Below the pieces are notes generated by a model, which had not been told where the DNA came from, searched no databases, and was given only the letters and a program-made list of their open reading frames with translations. The position numbers and the translations under genes were made by a program. DNA of 64,000 bases. Origin: Ceriagrion tenellum (Eukaryota; Arthropoda; Insecta; Odonata; Coenagrionidae). The DNA lies in the NCBI GenBank assembly GCA_963169105.1, contig OY720635.1, positions 157,929,645 through 157,993,644 of the forward strand. Direction: 5' to 3'. Below are positions 35,125 through 44,824 of this stretch, one piece after another (position 1 is the stretch's first letter; each line of letters begins with the position of its first letter).

Positions 35125-35745
35125 CTTCTTTTCTATAACCAACGCATTCCATTCCAACACAAGCCAAACCAGGATTTTAAAAGCCATTTGAAAAAATTTG
35201 GGGCTAAGTATTTGTGTTGACTCAAATAGCCGCGGCGGGGGTCGGGGAGAGATTAAGGGGTGCCTTGAGCGACCTCTTGTTCCATTCCGTCGCGCGTGCG
35301 TGACCCCCTCGCTCGTTCCCACACCCTGCCCACCCGACCACGGAACCCTAGCAATTGACCCCGTTGACTCCATCCATCCATTCCCTCCCTGGACGTGCCC
35401 GCGCCCCACCTCCCCTCCCTCCTCTCTCTTCGTAGGGGCATCACGTGTCGCCACGCTGTCCCCTCCCCTCCCTTCTTTCCATGTCATTTAGTCCGTCCCA
35501 CCTCCCCCGCACCACTTTAACCACCATTTCTACCCCTCTGCGCGTCGCTGTAATTCTGACAGTTGTATAGCTTGCTTGAAAGTTCCTGGCACTTTCACGG
35601 AAACGCTTTTATGTCCTGGGTGTGTCTTATTTTGACAAATTACAGCCGATGGAAGGGGTAAATGAAAGGGATTAGTTTATTTCCTGGCTTTAAATTTACC
35701 ATTTGCGATCGACGCCAAAGTCACCATATTTTCTTCTTATTCGCG
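35125..35745. other. G/C-skewed spacer, no gene seen
   Basis: Segment 35220-35520 is C-rich on the + strand (CCTCCC/CCACC runs), producing long but unrecognised frames on both strands. TTGAAAGTTCCTGGCACTTT at 35579 recurs inverted at 36557-36577, beyond the next LINE. Confidence 0.4.
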
Positions 35746-36560
35746 TCATACATCTACATCTACGTCATACCCTGCAAGCCACCCAAAGGGTGTGTGGAAG
35801 GGGGTGTTTCCACACGCATGCATGAACGATACAGTAGAACACCGAAATTACATTGAAACCCGCGTGCCACACATACAAAGCGCCAATTAAAAATCTTATA
35901 CCCAAGAAACATTCTATCGTCAATCGTTCCAACATGCAAGGGATACAAAGACTACTACTACCTATTCAAAATATCATGCATGAATAAGAACATCAATATT
36001 TACATCATGCATAAATAAGAACGTAGAGAATATAAAGAGAAGAAGAAAAAGAGATTTACTGTCTGCCTATTGTCACTATTCGAACTATTCATGACGACGA
36101 TCACAGCTGTTATGGTCCCGAATAGTACGCGGAAAAAATGATATTTTACACCTATCGGTTCTCTCCTATTTTATTGGCGCGATCTAATCTGTCGTAGTAC
36201 GAGGGGGTTAATAGTATGTTTTTTACGTCGTCAGAGAAATGATTTTCCTGAAATTTAGTTAGGAGGTTAAGCCTATAATTTAATCTACGCTGTGATAGCG
36301 ATTCCCATCCCAATTCTTCTAACTATCCAGACATACTACTAAACTTATCATAGGATCGTTTTACAAACCTAGCTCCTCTTCGCTGCACGCGATCTAATTC
36401 CGATATCAAACCCGCTTTATATGGATCCCATGCACTGGCAGCATATTCCAGATGAGGCCTATTGATTGAAAAATAACAACGTTCTTTCACTTTATCATCA
36501 CATTTTCGAGTATTCTCTTGATAAAGCCTAGCTTCATGTATGCTTGACCGCATACTGAAG
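35746..36560 (-). mobile_element. LINE family B (L2/CR1-like), longer 3' copy
   Basis: It shares the terminus and 3' half with the insertion at 34109 and extends further 5' on the - strand, to INRPHLEYAASAWDPYKAGL and VQRRGARFVKRSYDKFS. These are the conserved post-RT motifs of CR1/L2 LINEs. The tail is CTACATCTACGTCATACCC at 35750. Stops and indels are present. Confidence 0.8.
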
Positions 36561-36689
36561 TGCCAGGAACTTTCAACCGAATTATAAGATACTCACCGAG
36601 TCACAGTAGACGATTTCTTTCAGATATACTCAATAGTATCTAGCGAGATGTTGTGGAACATCATTTCTGAATAACGAAAGAAATTTCAT

Positions 36690-37383
36690 AATGTCCACTC
36701 AGTTTTTTTTTATTAGTACTACGCGTTTCAACGATAGCATCATCATCATCAGGTACAAACAAATTTAATTTTCGACACGGCAGCCTTTATACATATATAC
36801 GAGGATGGGGGGTGGGGGACGGAAAGGTTTTGGGATGGTAAAAGGGGGGGGGGAGTCAAATTAATCCAACCCTCACCTAAGATCAGGTGTTTATGAAATA
36901 AGATATGACTCAGGTGACTCAACGTATGTGGGACAGACTGGTCGAAATTTCAAGATACGAGCAGCAGAACACAAAAGATGCTTTTAAAATAAAGACACGA
37001 AATCGCAGTTAGCAAAACACCTCATCGCTGAAGGTCATTTGCGCAATGTTACGCCAAAAATCCTGGTGCTTGAAGAGAAAGGACGACATCTTGACGCGCT
37101 TGAACAGTGGGAGATTACCCGGAGAAGGAAAAGAAGAAGCAAGCTAATGAACGACATAGAATTCCTTAACCATTCCGCGCTGCTAGCTCTCCCACCATGA
37201 AAACTTTCAATTCAACCTTCCCACTCCCAACCCTCCACCTTCCCTCCCTCCCCTTCACCACCCCAAAACAACCCCCTCGTATATATAAAGGCTGTCGTGT
37301 CGAAAATTAAATTTGTTTGTACCTGATGACGACGATGTACTCGTTGGAACGCGTAGTACTAATAAAAAAACTAAGTGGACATT
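36690..37383 (+). mobile_element. Penelope-like remnant 2 with inverted pseudo-LTRs and GIY-YIG domain
   Basis: Segments 36690-36820 and 37258-37383 are inverted repeats about 125 bases long. They include CGACACG-CAGCCTTTATA and AGTACTACGCGTTTCAACG (right arm with small changes). Between them is a GIY-YIG frame on the + strand (36904-37200). Penelope-like elements are known to carry pseudo-LTRs, sometimes inverted, and a C-terminal GIY-YIG. RT is missing, so this is a 3' remnant. Each arm carries a hammerhead-like CTGATGA motif. Confidence 0.75.
36904..37200 (+). pseudogene. GIY-YIG endonuclease domain of a Penelope-like element, one internal stop
   Basis: The 99-codon frame reads TYVGQTGRNFKIRAAEHKRC, stop, then LAKHLIAEGH, ILVLEEKGRHLDALEQWEI and NDIEFLNHSALLALPP before the terminal stop. 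The YVG signature, the R-x3-EH spacing, the HLIAEGH block and the LEQWEI segment follow the Penelope C-terminal endonuclease pattern. The TAA after HKRCF inactivates it. Confidence 0.75.
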
Positions 37384-37644
37384 ACAAAATGTCTTTCATT
37401 ATTTAGATTTCTTTCAGTGACACATCCTGCGTGTCAAATGTTTTAAGATATGACGTTATCCAATCGTCGATCTTGCGAAAACATGACTACTCACGCAACA
37501 TGTTGCACTATATTTAGGTAAAATACGTATCCAGTCAACCAGCTGGAATATCGTAAATTTTAAATGTTTGCTTCTAAGTTTGCTCTCTATATGCATCGAC
37601 GGAATCGGTTGTAACAATAAAAGGTTGCGAAAGTCAATGGAGAG

Positions 37645-37930
37645 AGAAAAAAAAATCATTCTTCTTGGCCGTGACTCGAACCCCGATCACTCGATTTCCG
37701 AGCCGAGTGCTTAGTTAGTTTTGTTGTTTAGTATCAGTTTAATGCCAGTTAAGCCTATCATGGCGTTCTCTTACCCTGTGGATTTCTTACTAGTGTAGCC
37801 CACTACTTTTATTTAGTAGTGGGCTTTAATGGACAAGGTGTTCTAGACTGCCCGACATACAATGCAACGAGCAGTCCTAAAAGTGCGTTAAGCGCCACAG
37901 CCTGTGAGGTTAAGCCGAACTTAGAGTACC
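37645..37930 (-). mobile_element. Third copy of the tRNA-like SINE family seen at 685
   Basis: On the - strand it has a GATAGGCTTAACTGGC A-box region, AGCACTCGGCTCGGAAATCG and a T-arm GGGGTTCGAGTC, followed by an oligo-T run. About 30 bases are inserted in the D-arm. Upstream it shares the ATTGTATGTC-GGCAGTC block with the loop of the inverted pair at 819-879. That shows the tRNA-like part sits in the 3' half of a longer unit. Confidence 0.62.
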
Positions 37931-38107
37931 TACCCACGGATGTTCGCTCTTTTTGACCAATTTTAAGTATACGGTATGACCTTTTACGTAGCCACCCGCA
38001 ATGGAAATATGTGCGAAATTTCGCGTCTTACGATGGAACAAGTTCGACCGCCCGGATACAGATAGGGCGTACTTCCCTTAATTCTTGTAGGCTCCCGAGC
38101 CAGAAAT

Positions 38108-39960
38108 TCATGAGAAAAGGGTGGCTTGCAGGGTATGATGTAGATGTATCGCATCCCGAGTGGACCTTACCTTGCGGAACCAAAACTGGTCGTCGCCCAA
38201 GTAGCTATTGGCCTTACTCTCCAACCTTCTATTGATTATTCGAAGTAAAACTTCGGCTGCGAGTGAAATCAAACTGGTTGTTATATAGTTCTCACAATTC
38301 AATGAATTCTTCTCTTTCGGGATAGGAATCAAGAATGCATTCACGAAGTCCTCTGGCCATACTTCTTCCTCGTAAATCCACGTAAGTTCGAAAAAAGCTT
38401 TCCTACCTTTCTTTCCTAAATTCATCAGCAGCTCCGAAGGTATGTTATCTACTTCTACAGCCTTTCTTGCCTTCATCTCTTTCAATGCTTTCTCAATTTA
38501 ACAGTCAAGTATCTGGCCCGAAGCTTTCTTCTTCTAGTGTTCCCTCATCCGCTATATCTAAATTAGCTGGTCTACTACCGCTGTCATATAACTCCACGGA
38601 TTCTATCCACAGACCTTGAAAATCTACCTGCTCGACCAATAACTTACCTCTTCTATCCTTAATCTTTGGTCCTCTTTGCCCTCTCTTACCTCCCGATAAC
38701 AATTTTACTCTAGCGTATAATAGCGTATAATATATACCCTTTTCCCCTTCTTTTTGCAGTTTCTCCATCTCCTCGCATTGCCTTTCCCACCAAGTTTCCT
38801 TCGCCCGATTGGTAACTCTTCGCAGTTCATTATTTAACTCCTTCAATTTTCCTTTACCTACGTCGGCGTTGACATAATTCCAATTCCTTCTCTCCTCCAT
38901 TTTCCTAATCATTTCTTCCGTAACCCACTGCTTCTTTGGCCTCCTCGTTTCCGCTGATCCTCGTGTATTCTCGACCACTCTTACAAAGCCTCTTTTTATA
39001 CCTATTCTCCCATTTTTCCTCGATTGTTCCTATTTCCTTGGCTTCGTCTACGCTCCCTTTCACTATCTCTTGGTACTCTATTCTTTTTTACTCTTTCAGC
39101 GCTTTCACGTTCCATCTCTTCATTCTCCCACTTTTATTTAGCTTTTTGCATCAAAATTCATCATTACTAAATTACGATCCGAGTTGGTATCAGCCCCCGG
39201 ATAGCTCCGCGAGTTCTTCACGCTGTTCCTGAATCCTGTCCTAACCGTGATGTAGTCAATTTGATATCTTCCAGTTTCTCCATGCATTTTCCATGTGTAC
39301 CTCCCCCTATATTGGTGTTCAAACCAAGTGTTTGTAACTACTAATTAATTTCTCCTGCAAAATTTAACTGCCTTCTCTCCGCGATCATTTCTCGTTCCTA
39401 ATCCAAACCCTCCTACTCCATACCCATCTCTCCCTTCCCCCGCAACTGCGTTCCAGTCACCAATTACTATTAGGTTTTTCTTGCCAGGCATTTCTATGAT
39501 TATCTCCTCTAGTCGTTCATACACCCCATCCACCTCTTCCTCCCTATCCGTGTTTGCGGTCATGAACACCTGGACCAAGACGAAATTTTTCAGGCGTGCT
39601 TTTATTTTTACCACTAGCATCCTGTCGCTCACCTGTTCAATATTTACTACCCTCATACCCAATTTTTCGTCCAATACAAAAGCTACCCCACGTTGACTCT
39701 AAATCCCACCACTATAGATTACCCTGTAGCTATCACTCCAGTAGTCCCCGCTGTTTTAATATTTTCCAGCTTCCCCGCCCTCATCGTCTTATCGTCCCAA
39801 TGTTTATCGGTACTTTTCTTCTCCTTTTCTTTTTCTTCTTATCTTCCGTGGTCCTCGGATCCTGTGATGGCTCTCTTGTGCAAGGATTTCGTGAGATGAC
39901 GACCTCGGCGGCCTTACCTCCCCCGATGCCGAGCCCGACACCCGCCTAAATGGGCGGCGT
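38108..39960 (-). mobile_element. LINE with endonuclease and N-terminal RT (RTE-like), 3'-truncated
   Basis: The - strand shows an APE-type endonuclease part (39345-39674: RMLVVKIKARLKNFVLVQVF, NLIVIGDWNAVAGEGRDG), a linker (38505-38978: KKQWVTEEMIRKMEERRNW), and an RT start (38108-38485: DNIPSELLMNLGKKGRKAFF, EDFVNAFLIPIPKEKNS, LISLAAEVLLRIINRRLE, DDQFWFRKVRSTRDAI). Catalytic YADD is absent, because the copy stops near 38160. Stops and frame changes separate the blocks. A LINE tail scrap (GGTATGATGTAGATGTA) abuts at about 38131-38147. Confidence 0.78.
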
Positions 39961-41385
39961 GAACCAGACTATCATAACGGTCTTTTTCATATCTTTTTCA
40001 TCTTCTCTGCACGCGTTGAACCTCTGTTTTAAAATCTATACGATATGGGTCCCAAATACTGACAGCACATTCCAAGTGGAGAGATGAAAGTTTCAAGTGC
40101 ATGATGGTCGTAATTCACCCCCTGCCAAACACCCTTGAGGTGGCTTGCTGGATGTAGATTACGGAGATTCTACATGGAGATGTAGATTATGGATAAAGGT
40201 AAATAATGACGGGCATTACAAGCGGGGTTAATTTTTAAAAATGATGGTAATTTATTAGTGTCAAGTCTAGCAAGTGAGGGTCGGTGTTTCATGGAATTGA
40301 TCTGACGCACCAATGTGTTCCCTAATAGTACGTGGAAAAAATGAGATTTCAAATCTGTCGGTTCTGCAGTCTATTTCCTGTTTCTTATCACCTATTTTAT
40401 ATTTCGATTTCCTATCCTTTAAAAATATTAAATACATGAAACCTCTTAACTTGCAGGAAGTTGACCACGTTCCACTGCCATTTATTTTCTAATTTTCGCT
40501 GGCCAGACATTTTCAACTTTTCGAATGTTCTATTCTCTGGAGACGAATTTTCATATAAAGCTGCCTAAAAATTAAGTGACAGACTATTTTCACCATTTTT
40601 CTTAGTGAAACCTGCATGGACGGCAGGAAACTTTACCGCGGCCGAAAATTAAGAAAGAATTTGAATCGTTTATCACCGCACAACCATAAATCTCGGATAA
40701 ATATAAAAGGCCGTGAGTGGCGATATGCCGCGGATATCACGGTACACCTTTACACTACATGATCGGACTCACCCTAGCTCGCGGGCCCCCTCAGCCACGA
40801 CCACCCGGTGGTCACGCCTCAGCCCACTGGCCCCCACGCATTGCGGGCCCGTACGATCATGGTACGATACGCCACTTTGAGAAGAGTTGGGTGTTCTTGC
40901 TTTATTTTAAACGTTTGCCTAATGGTTTACATTTGGAATTGGGAAATAATTTGGAAAATTGAGCGTTATTTCTCCCTAATAACTCTGGAAGTCTAATTAT
41001 AGCGATATAGCTTTCGAAGGGCACAGATTCCACCGGGCTCTTTGGCACAGCCGAAGCTGGGGTTCAGTATGTTCTCCATCCACTTCTCCTTTGTATCCCT
41101 GTTCTGCTATATCTTCCACGTCTTCCTTTTTCTTGATCGTCATTAAAGCCCGTTCGCATAAAAGAGACATTTTTGACATGATGGGCAGGCGTCTTCGCCC
41201 TTCCTCCATATTGTAACTGTCTGCGCTGTGATGTCGAAATCTAGTTGAAGAGATGCACATCGATGAAAGAGTACATCACTAAAAAGTGCCTCTTGGGTGT
41301 CGTGCGTGGCACCCGTTGCATCAAGGCCTAGAGCGTATATTTAAATACAAGACCACGTGAAGTACATACTTGGAAGCGTTTTATT
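39961..41385. other. No gene seen; one LINE tail inside
   Basis: Segment 40108-40160 carries CACCCCCTGCCAAACACCCT and GTGGCTTGCTGGATGTAGAT, a family B LINE terminus on the + strand. A GC-rich patch (40735-40880) holds CGGGCCC-type palindromic words, but no recognised element or gene. Confidence 0.45.
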
Positions 41386-41806
41386 AGCCTTTCCTTTCTG
41401 TGCGACCATATTTCTTTTATTCTTTCCGTACGGGACATCTTTCTTTCATCCGTCCAGGTGGTTCCGGTCATATTGACGTTTTTCCGGTTCGGCCTTCATC
41501 CATAATTTTTTTTTCAAAAGCGTTTTCCATCTTGGACTGCCCCTGCTTCTTCGGGTCTTCCTTGATTGCGGCGATGTATTTCATTTTCTCACATTTTGCC
41601 TTGCTTCGGTTTTCATAAAATTCTATAATTTGTCTTGTTAATCTCGTTGGGTCCATTCCTTTAAAATTTTCGTGGAACTTAAACTTGCGTTTTCTCATAT
41701 CGGAATGTATGTTTGTATATTTTCTAATACCACTATTTCCTATTAATCTGTACAAGCAGAGGGGCTCAAAGCATGAAATCACGGGATGCAAGGATGACCT
41801 GCTCAT
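41386..41806 (-). mobile_element. LINE C-terminal fragment (insect endonuclease-RT type)
   Basis: The - strand reads MRKRKFKFHENFKGMDPTRL, TRQIIEFYENRSKAKCEKMK and DPKKQGQSKMENAFEKKI, then a WTDERKMSRTERIKEIWSH stretch. This matches the closing domain of a common insect LINE type (KRRLKFYGH..RM.P.RLT...). No RT core remains. Confidence 0.6.
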
Positions 41807-41849
41807 TGATAGGCCAGGATGGAGTCCAGCGTAAGCAAAACCTATAAAT

Positions 41850-43255
41850 GGCCTGGGTGGACTACACGAAGGCTTTCGGCACCACTTCGCATGAGTTCAT
41901 CATAGCCATGCTGAATGTAAATGAAAGTCCACCCAGAGGTTGTGTCCTGCACTCAACGCCTTTTTACAGCTCTGGAAGACGTGCTTCGTCCTTATTGTAG
42001 GCCAGCGGTCGGTTTCGACAGAGTTGGTAGCATACCACCAAGTTTTCCAATGCAGCTGCTTGAGCCCCTTACTGTTCTAATTTCCTCCGACCTCTCTCCC
42101 TAAGACTGCGACGAGGTAGGGGATACATGTGCAGTGTGCCAGGTGATTGGAAGCGTAAGGTCACCCATTTATTTTACATGGATGACATGAAGCTCTGTGC
42201 TTCCAGTGCTGAAGACCTACACACTCCCCTGGATACTGTACCAGAGTCCAATAGGAATGAATTTTGGATTGGAGAAGTGTGTACCTATGGACAGGAAGAT
42301 TTTTGGAGAACAAGGAACACGAGCCACACGTTGATGGGAGCATCTTTTGTCACCTTGAGGGCGATGACAGTTACGAATATGTCGGTGTTCACCAGTGCCA
42401 AATGCAGGAAATTGCAGCAGTGAAGGAAGAAATCACCACCAAGTAGGTACAGACAGACTCTCAGAAAAATCTGAAGCTTTGATCTGTCTCGCAAGAATAA
42501 GATTCTTGAGCATGTCCACAGTTCCTGTACTGCTGCATACCTTCAGATGTATGGAGTGGAAAGTCAACAAGTTCCAGACCCTTGACAGGGGAACGAGGAA
42601 GATGATGACCATCCTCAGAAATCTTCAATCAAAATCTTCTGTTGCCAGATTGTATCTCCCTAGCAGTGTTGATGGTAGATGTCTATAGAGCTTGGATTAT
42701 CTCCTCAACAGAGTTGTCCTGGGTACAGCATGCCAAGAGATCAAATGCAGGGACCCTCTGCTCGATCCCGTATGAGAGCACAGGAGAGCAGTGTTTCTCT
42801 TCCAGGAGGCAAGGGCAGTGGACGAAACCGGTATGGACTTTGACCTGTTGCCTGAAGGTAGCCACAATGACACATCCATCTTCTCATTGAAGGTAGTCAT
42901 CCTCATGCTAGAAATAAAAAAAATGAGCAGAAAGCCTTGATCAGGCACACACTGATAAGCCCTTGCATGGATGCTTCTTTTGAACCATGGAAAAGCATGG
43001 CCTATTGAAGAGAGTAAGTAGAGAGCATGAAGTGTATTCCATCCTACGTGGCAAATGCAGAATCTCTTGCAGCTCATATGCAGAAGACTGTCATCCTGAG
43101 GTCACCCCATCGCCTCCCAATGCATGACCCTACTGCAGCGTAGTATCTTATTCACTGGGTAGTCAGACGTGGCTGTGAAATCTGCCCAACACCTCTTGAG
43201 GTCTCGGCTACTATGCCAGCAATGAAACCTTATACTTATCAGGGACTGAAAAGGG
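41850..43255 (+). mobile_element. Heavily decayed LINE (R2/R4-like RT C-terminal half)
   Basis: In shifting + strand frames I read WVDYTKAFGTTSHEFIIAML, RKVTHLFYMDDMKLCASSAE (the MDD catalytic box), LEGDDSYEYVGVHQCQMQEI, LDRGTRKMMTILRNLQSKSS and VARLYLPSSVDGR. These follow the order of an R2/R4-type RT and its downstream domain. At least six frame changes or stops separate the blocks. The clade is tentative. Confidence 0.6.
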
Positions 43256-43259
43256 AATG

Positions 43260-44580
43260 TTAAGAGGTAACACTTCTATAACAATAATAATAAAAAACCT
43301 CCGATGAACTCTTGATACTATGATTGCATCATCAGTTAATTTAATCCCATTCTCTCCATCCATGTCTTCAAAAAAGCAATCAAGAGCATCCTGCCCATAT
43401 TATAAAAGTGTCTTTCTGACACTGTCTTCATTATGCCTTGCATACCAGCCATTCCTTAACACCAAACAGATTACCTCCCAGTTACTCAATTGCTCACTGT
43501 GCAAATCTTCTGTTATCAACTCAAAGAACTGCTTTATGATTGCTGGTACCATCTTCTAATTTCCTATCTCCACCTGTTTTCATCCTGCAATAGATCTTCT
43601 TCTGGCTCTCTCTACTCTAAATCTTAGCATAAGCCTTTGGTTCAACTTCATCTGGATCTGTCAGGCTTTACTCTACCATGCAGCTGCTAATTTAGGATTA
43701 GCTCATGGGAGCCTATTTTCATCAATCCACTGACCATAGCAACACCATGCTAATTGCTTATATTATTTGCTACTGTGTGATTCCCATCAACTCTAATATT
43801 CCACTCTGTGTTTTTCATTCTATTCTTGAATTTCCTGCTTAAATCACCAAAAATCCAATTCGTCAGCACTCAGCATTTTTTCAGTTCTTTTTTGGTATTT
43901 ATTTACCAGCCATTCTTCACAACTGTACATGTAATGATTTTGACAATGGAACTCTAAATTCATATTTTAATGCCTTTTGTGATGTTGCGGTCTCAAAGCA
44001 CAGTTTAACAAGGATAGCCTCCTTGCTGCATTCCAATTGTGGCATCGTTTGTTCCTTCCCATGAAACTTTCATTCCCAAATATTTGTACGCATTACCCAT
44101 TTTCAGAGATAAGATTGTATTGTTGGCCTTTTAAGAACAGTTTTTAAATGAGTAAAATCAAATGTGTGATCCTAGACATTAAGTCCAGAAATGTTGGGAT
44201 TCTGTAACAGATCAAGAAGGGTACATGCAAACTTTCATACCGACCTGCAAATGGAAGGCAATAAACAACTGAAGTAATTTGCACTATTCAGGATAGGAGG
44301 TAGGTTAATTAGGAAATGATTACTTGGGGAATGGATGAAGCATGGAGAGAAGCCTAGAATATACCTCAACCACATCTATGTCTCTATTAAACATTTCCAG
44401 GTTCTTAATTTCTGTAAGAATTTCTAGGAAGGTAACTGATGGAATTAGGGTTTTGCCACTAAACACTGTGATGAATATCACTACTTTGCACCAGAAAGAA
44501 CATGCTCCAGATTAATTAGGTGCCATAAAGGGCACTACATTTTGTCCCATCTCTTGGGCAGAGTACACATGGCACCCTAG
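43260..44580. other. No secure feature; possible antisense LINE debris
   Basis: The - strand has text resembling LINE connection domains, but no diagnostic motif was found. Confidence 0.35.
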
Positions 44581-44583
44581 GAA

Positions 44584-44824
44584 TTACCCCTTTCCGGTCC
44601 GGATGCAGGAAAGCGACGTGATTCCAAAGTGAATCACGTTGCTTTCCTGCATTGAGCGTCCATTTTTTTCAAATGACTTTCATTGATTCACAAATTTATT
44701 TTATCTCACCACATATTTTCACCTTACGTAGATTATATCACCTTCTGCATGAAATACATATGAAAAAATCAACGCAGGAAAGCAACACGATTCCATTTGG
44801 AATCACAGGACCAAAAAGGGTTAA
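44584..44824. mobile_element. TTAA MITE family 2, copy E
   Basis: It shares ends with copy D: ACCCCTTTCCGGTCC on the left (left TTAA mutated to TTAC) and GGACC-AAAAAGGGTTAA on the right. The same subterminal GATTCCA...TGGAATC palindromes and a central ATTTTCACCTTACGTAGATT core are present. It is reversed relative to copy D by its core. Confidence 0.78.

Noticed and set aside
35198..35491. Proline-rich 97-aa frame
   Set aside because: C-rich low-complexity DNA gives open frames on both strands. No conservation cue.
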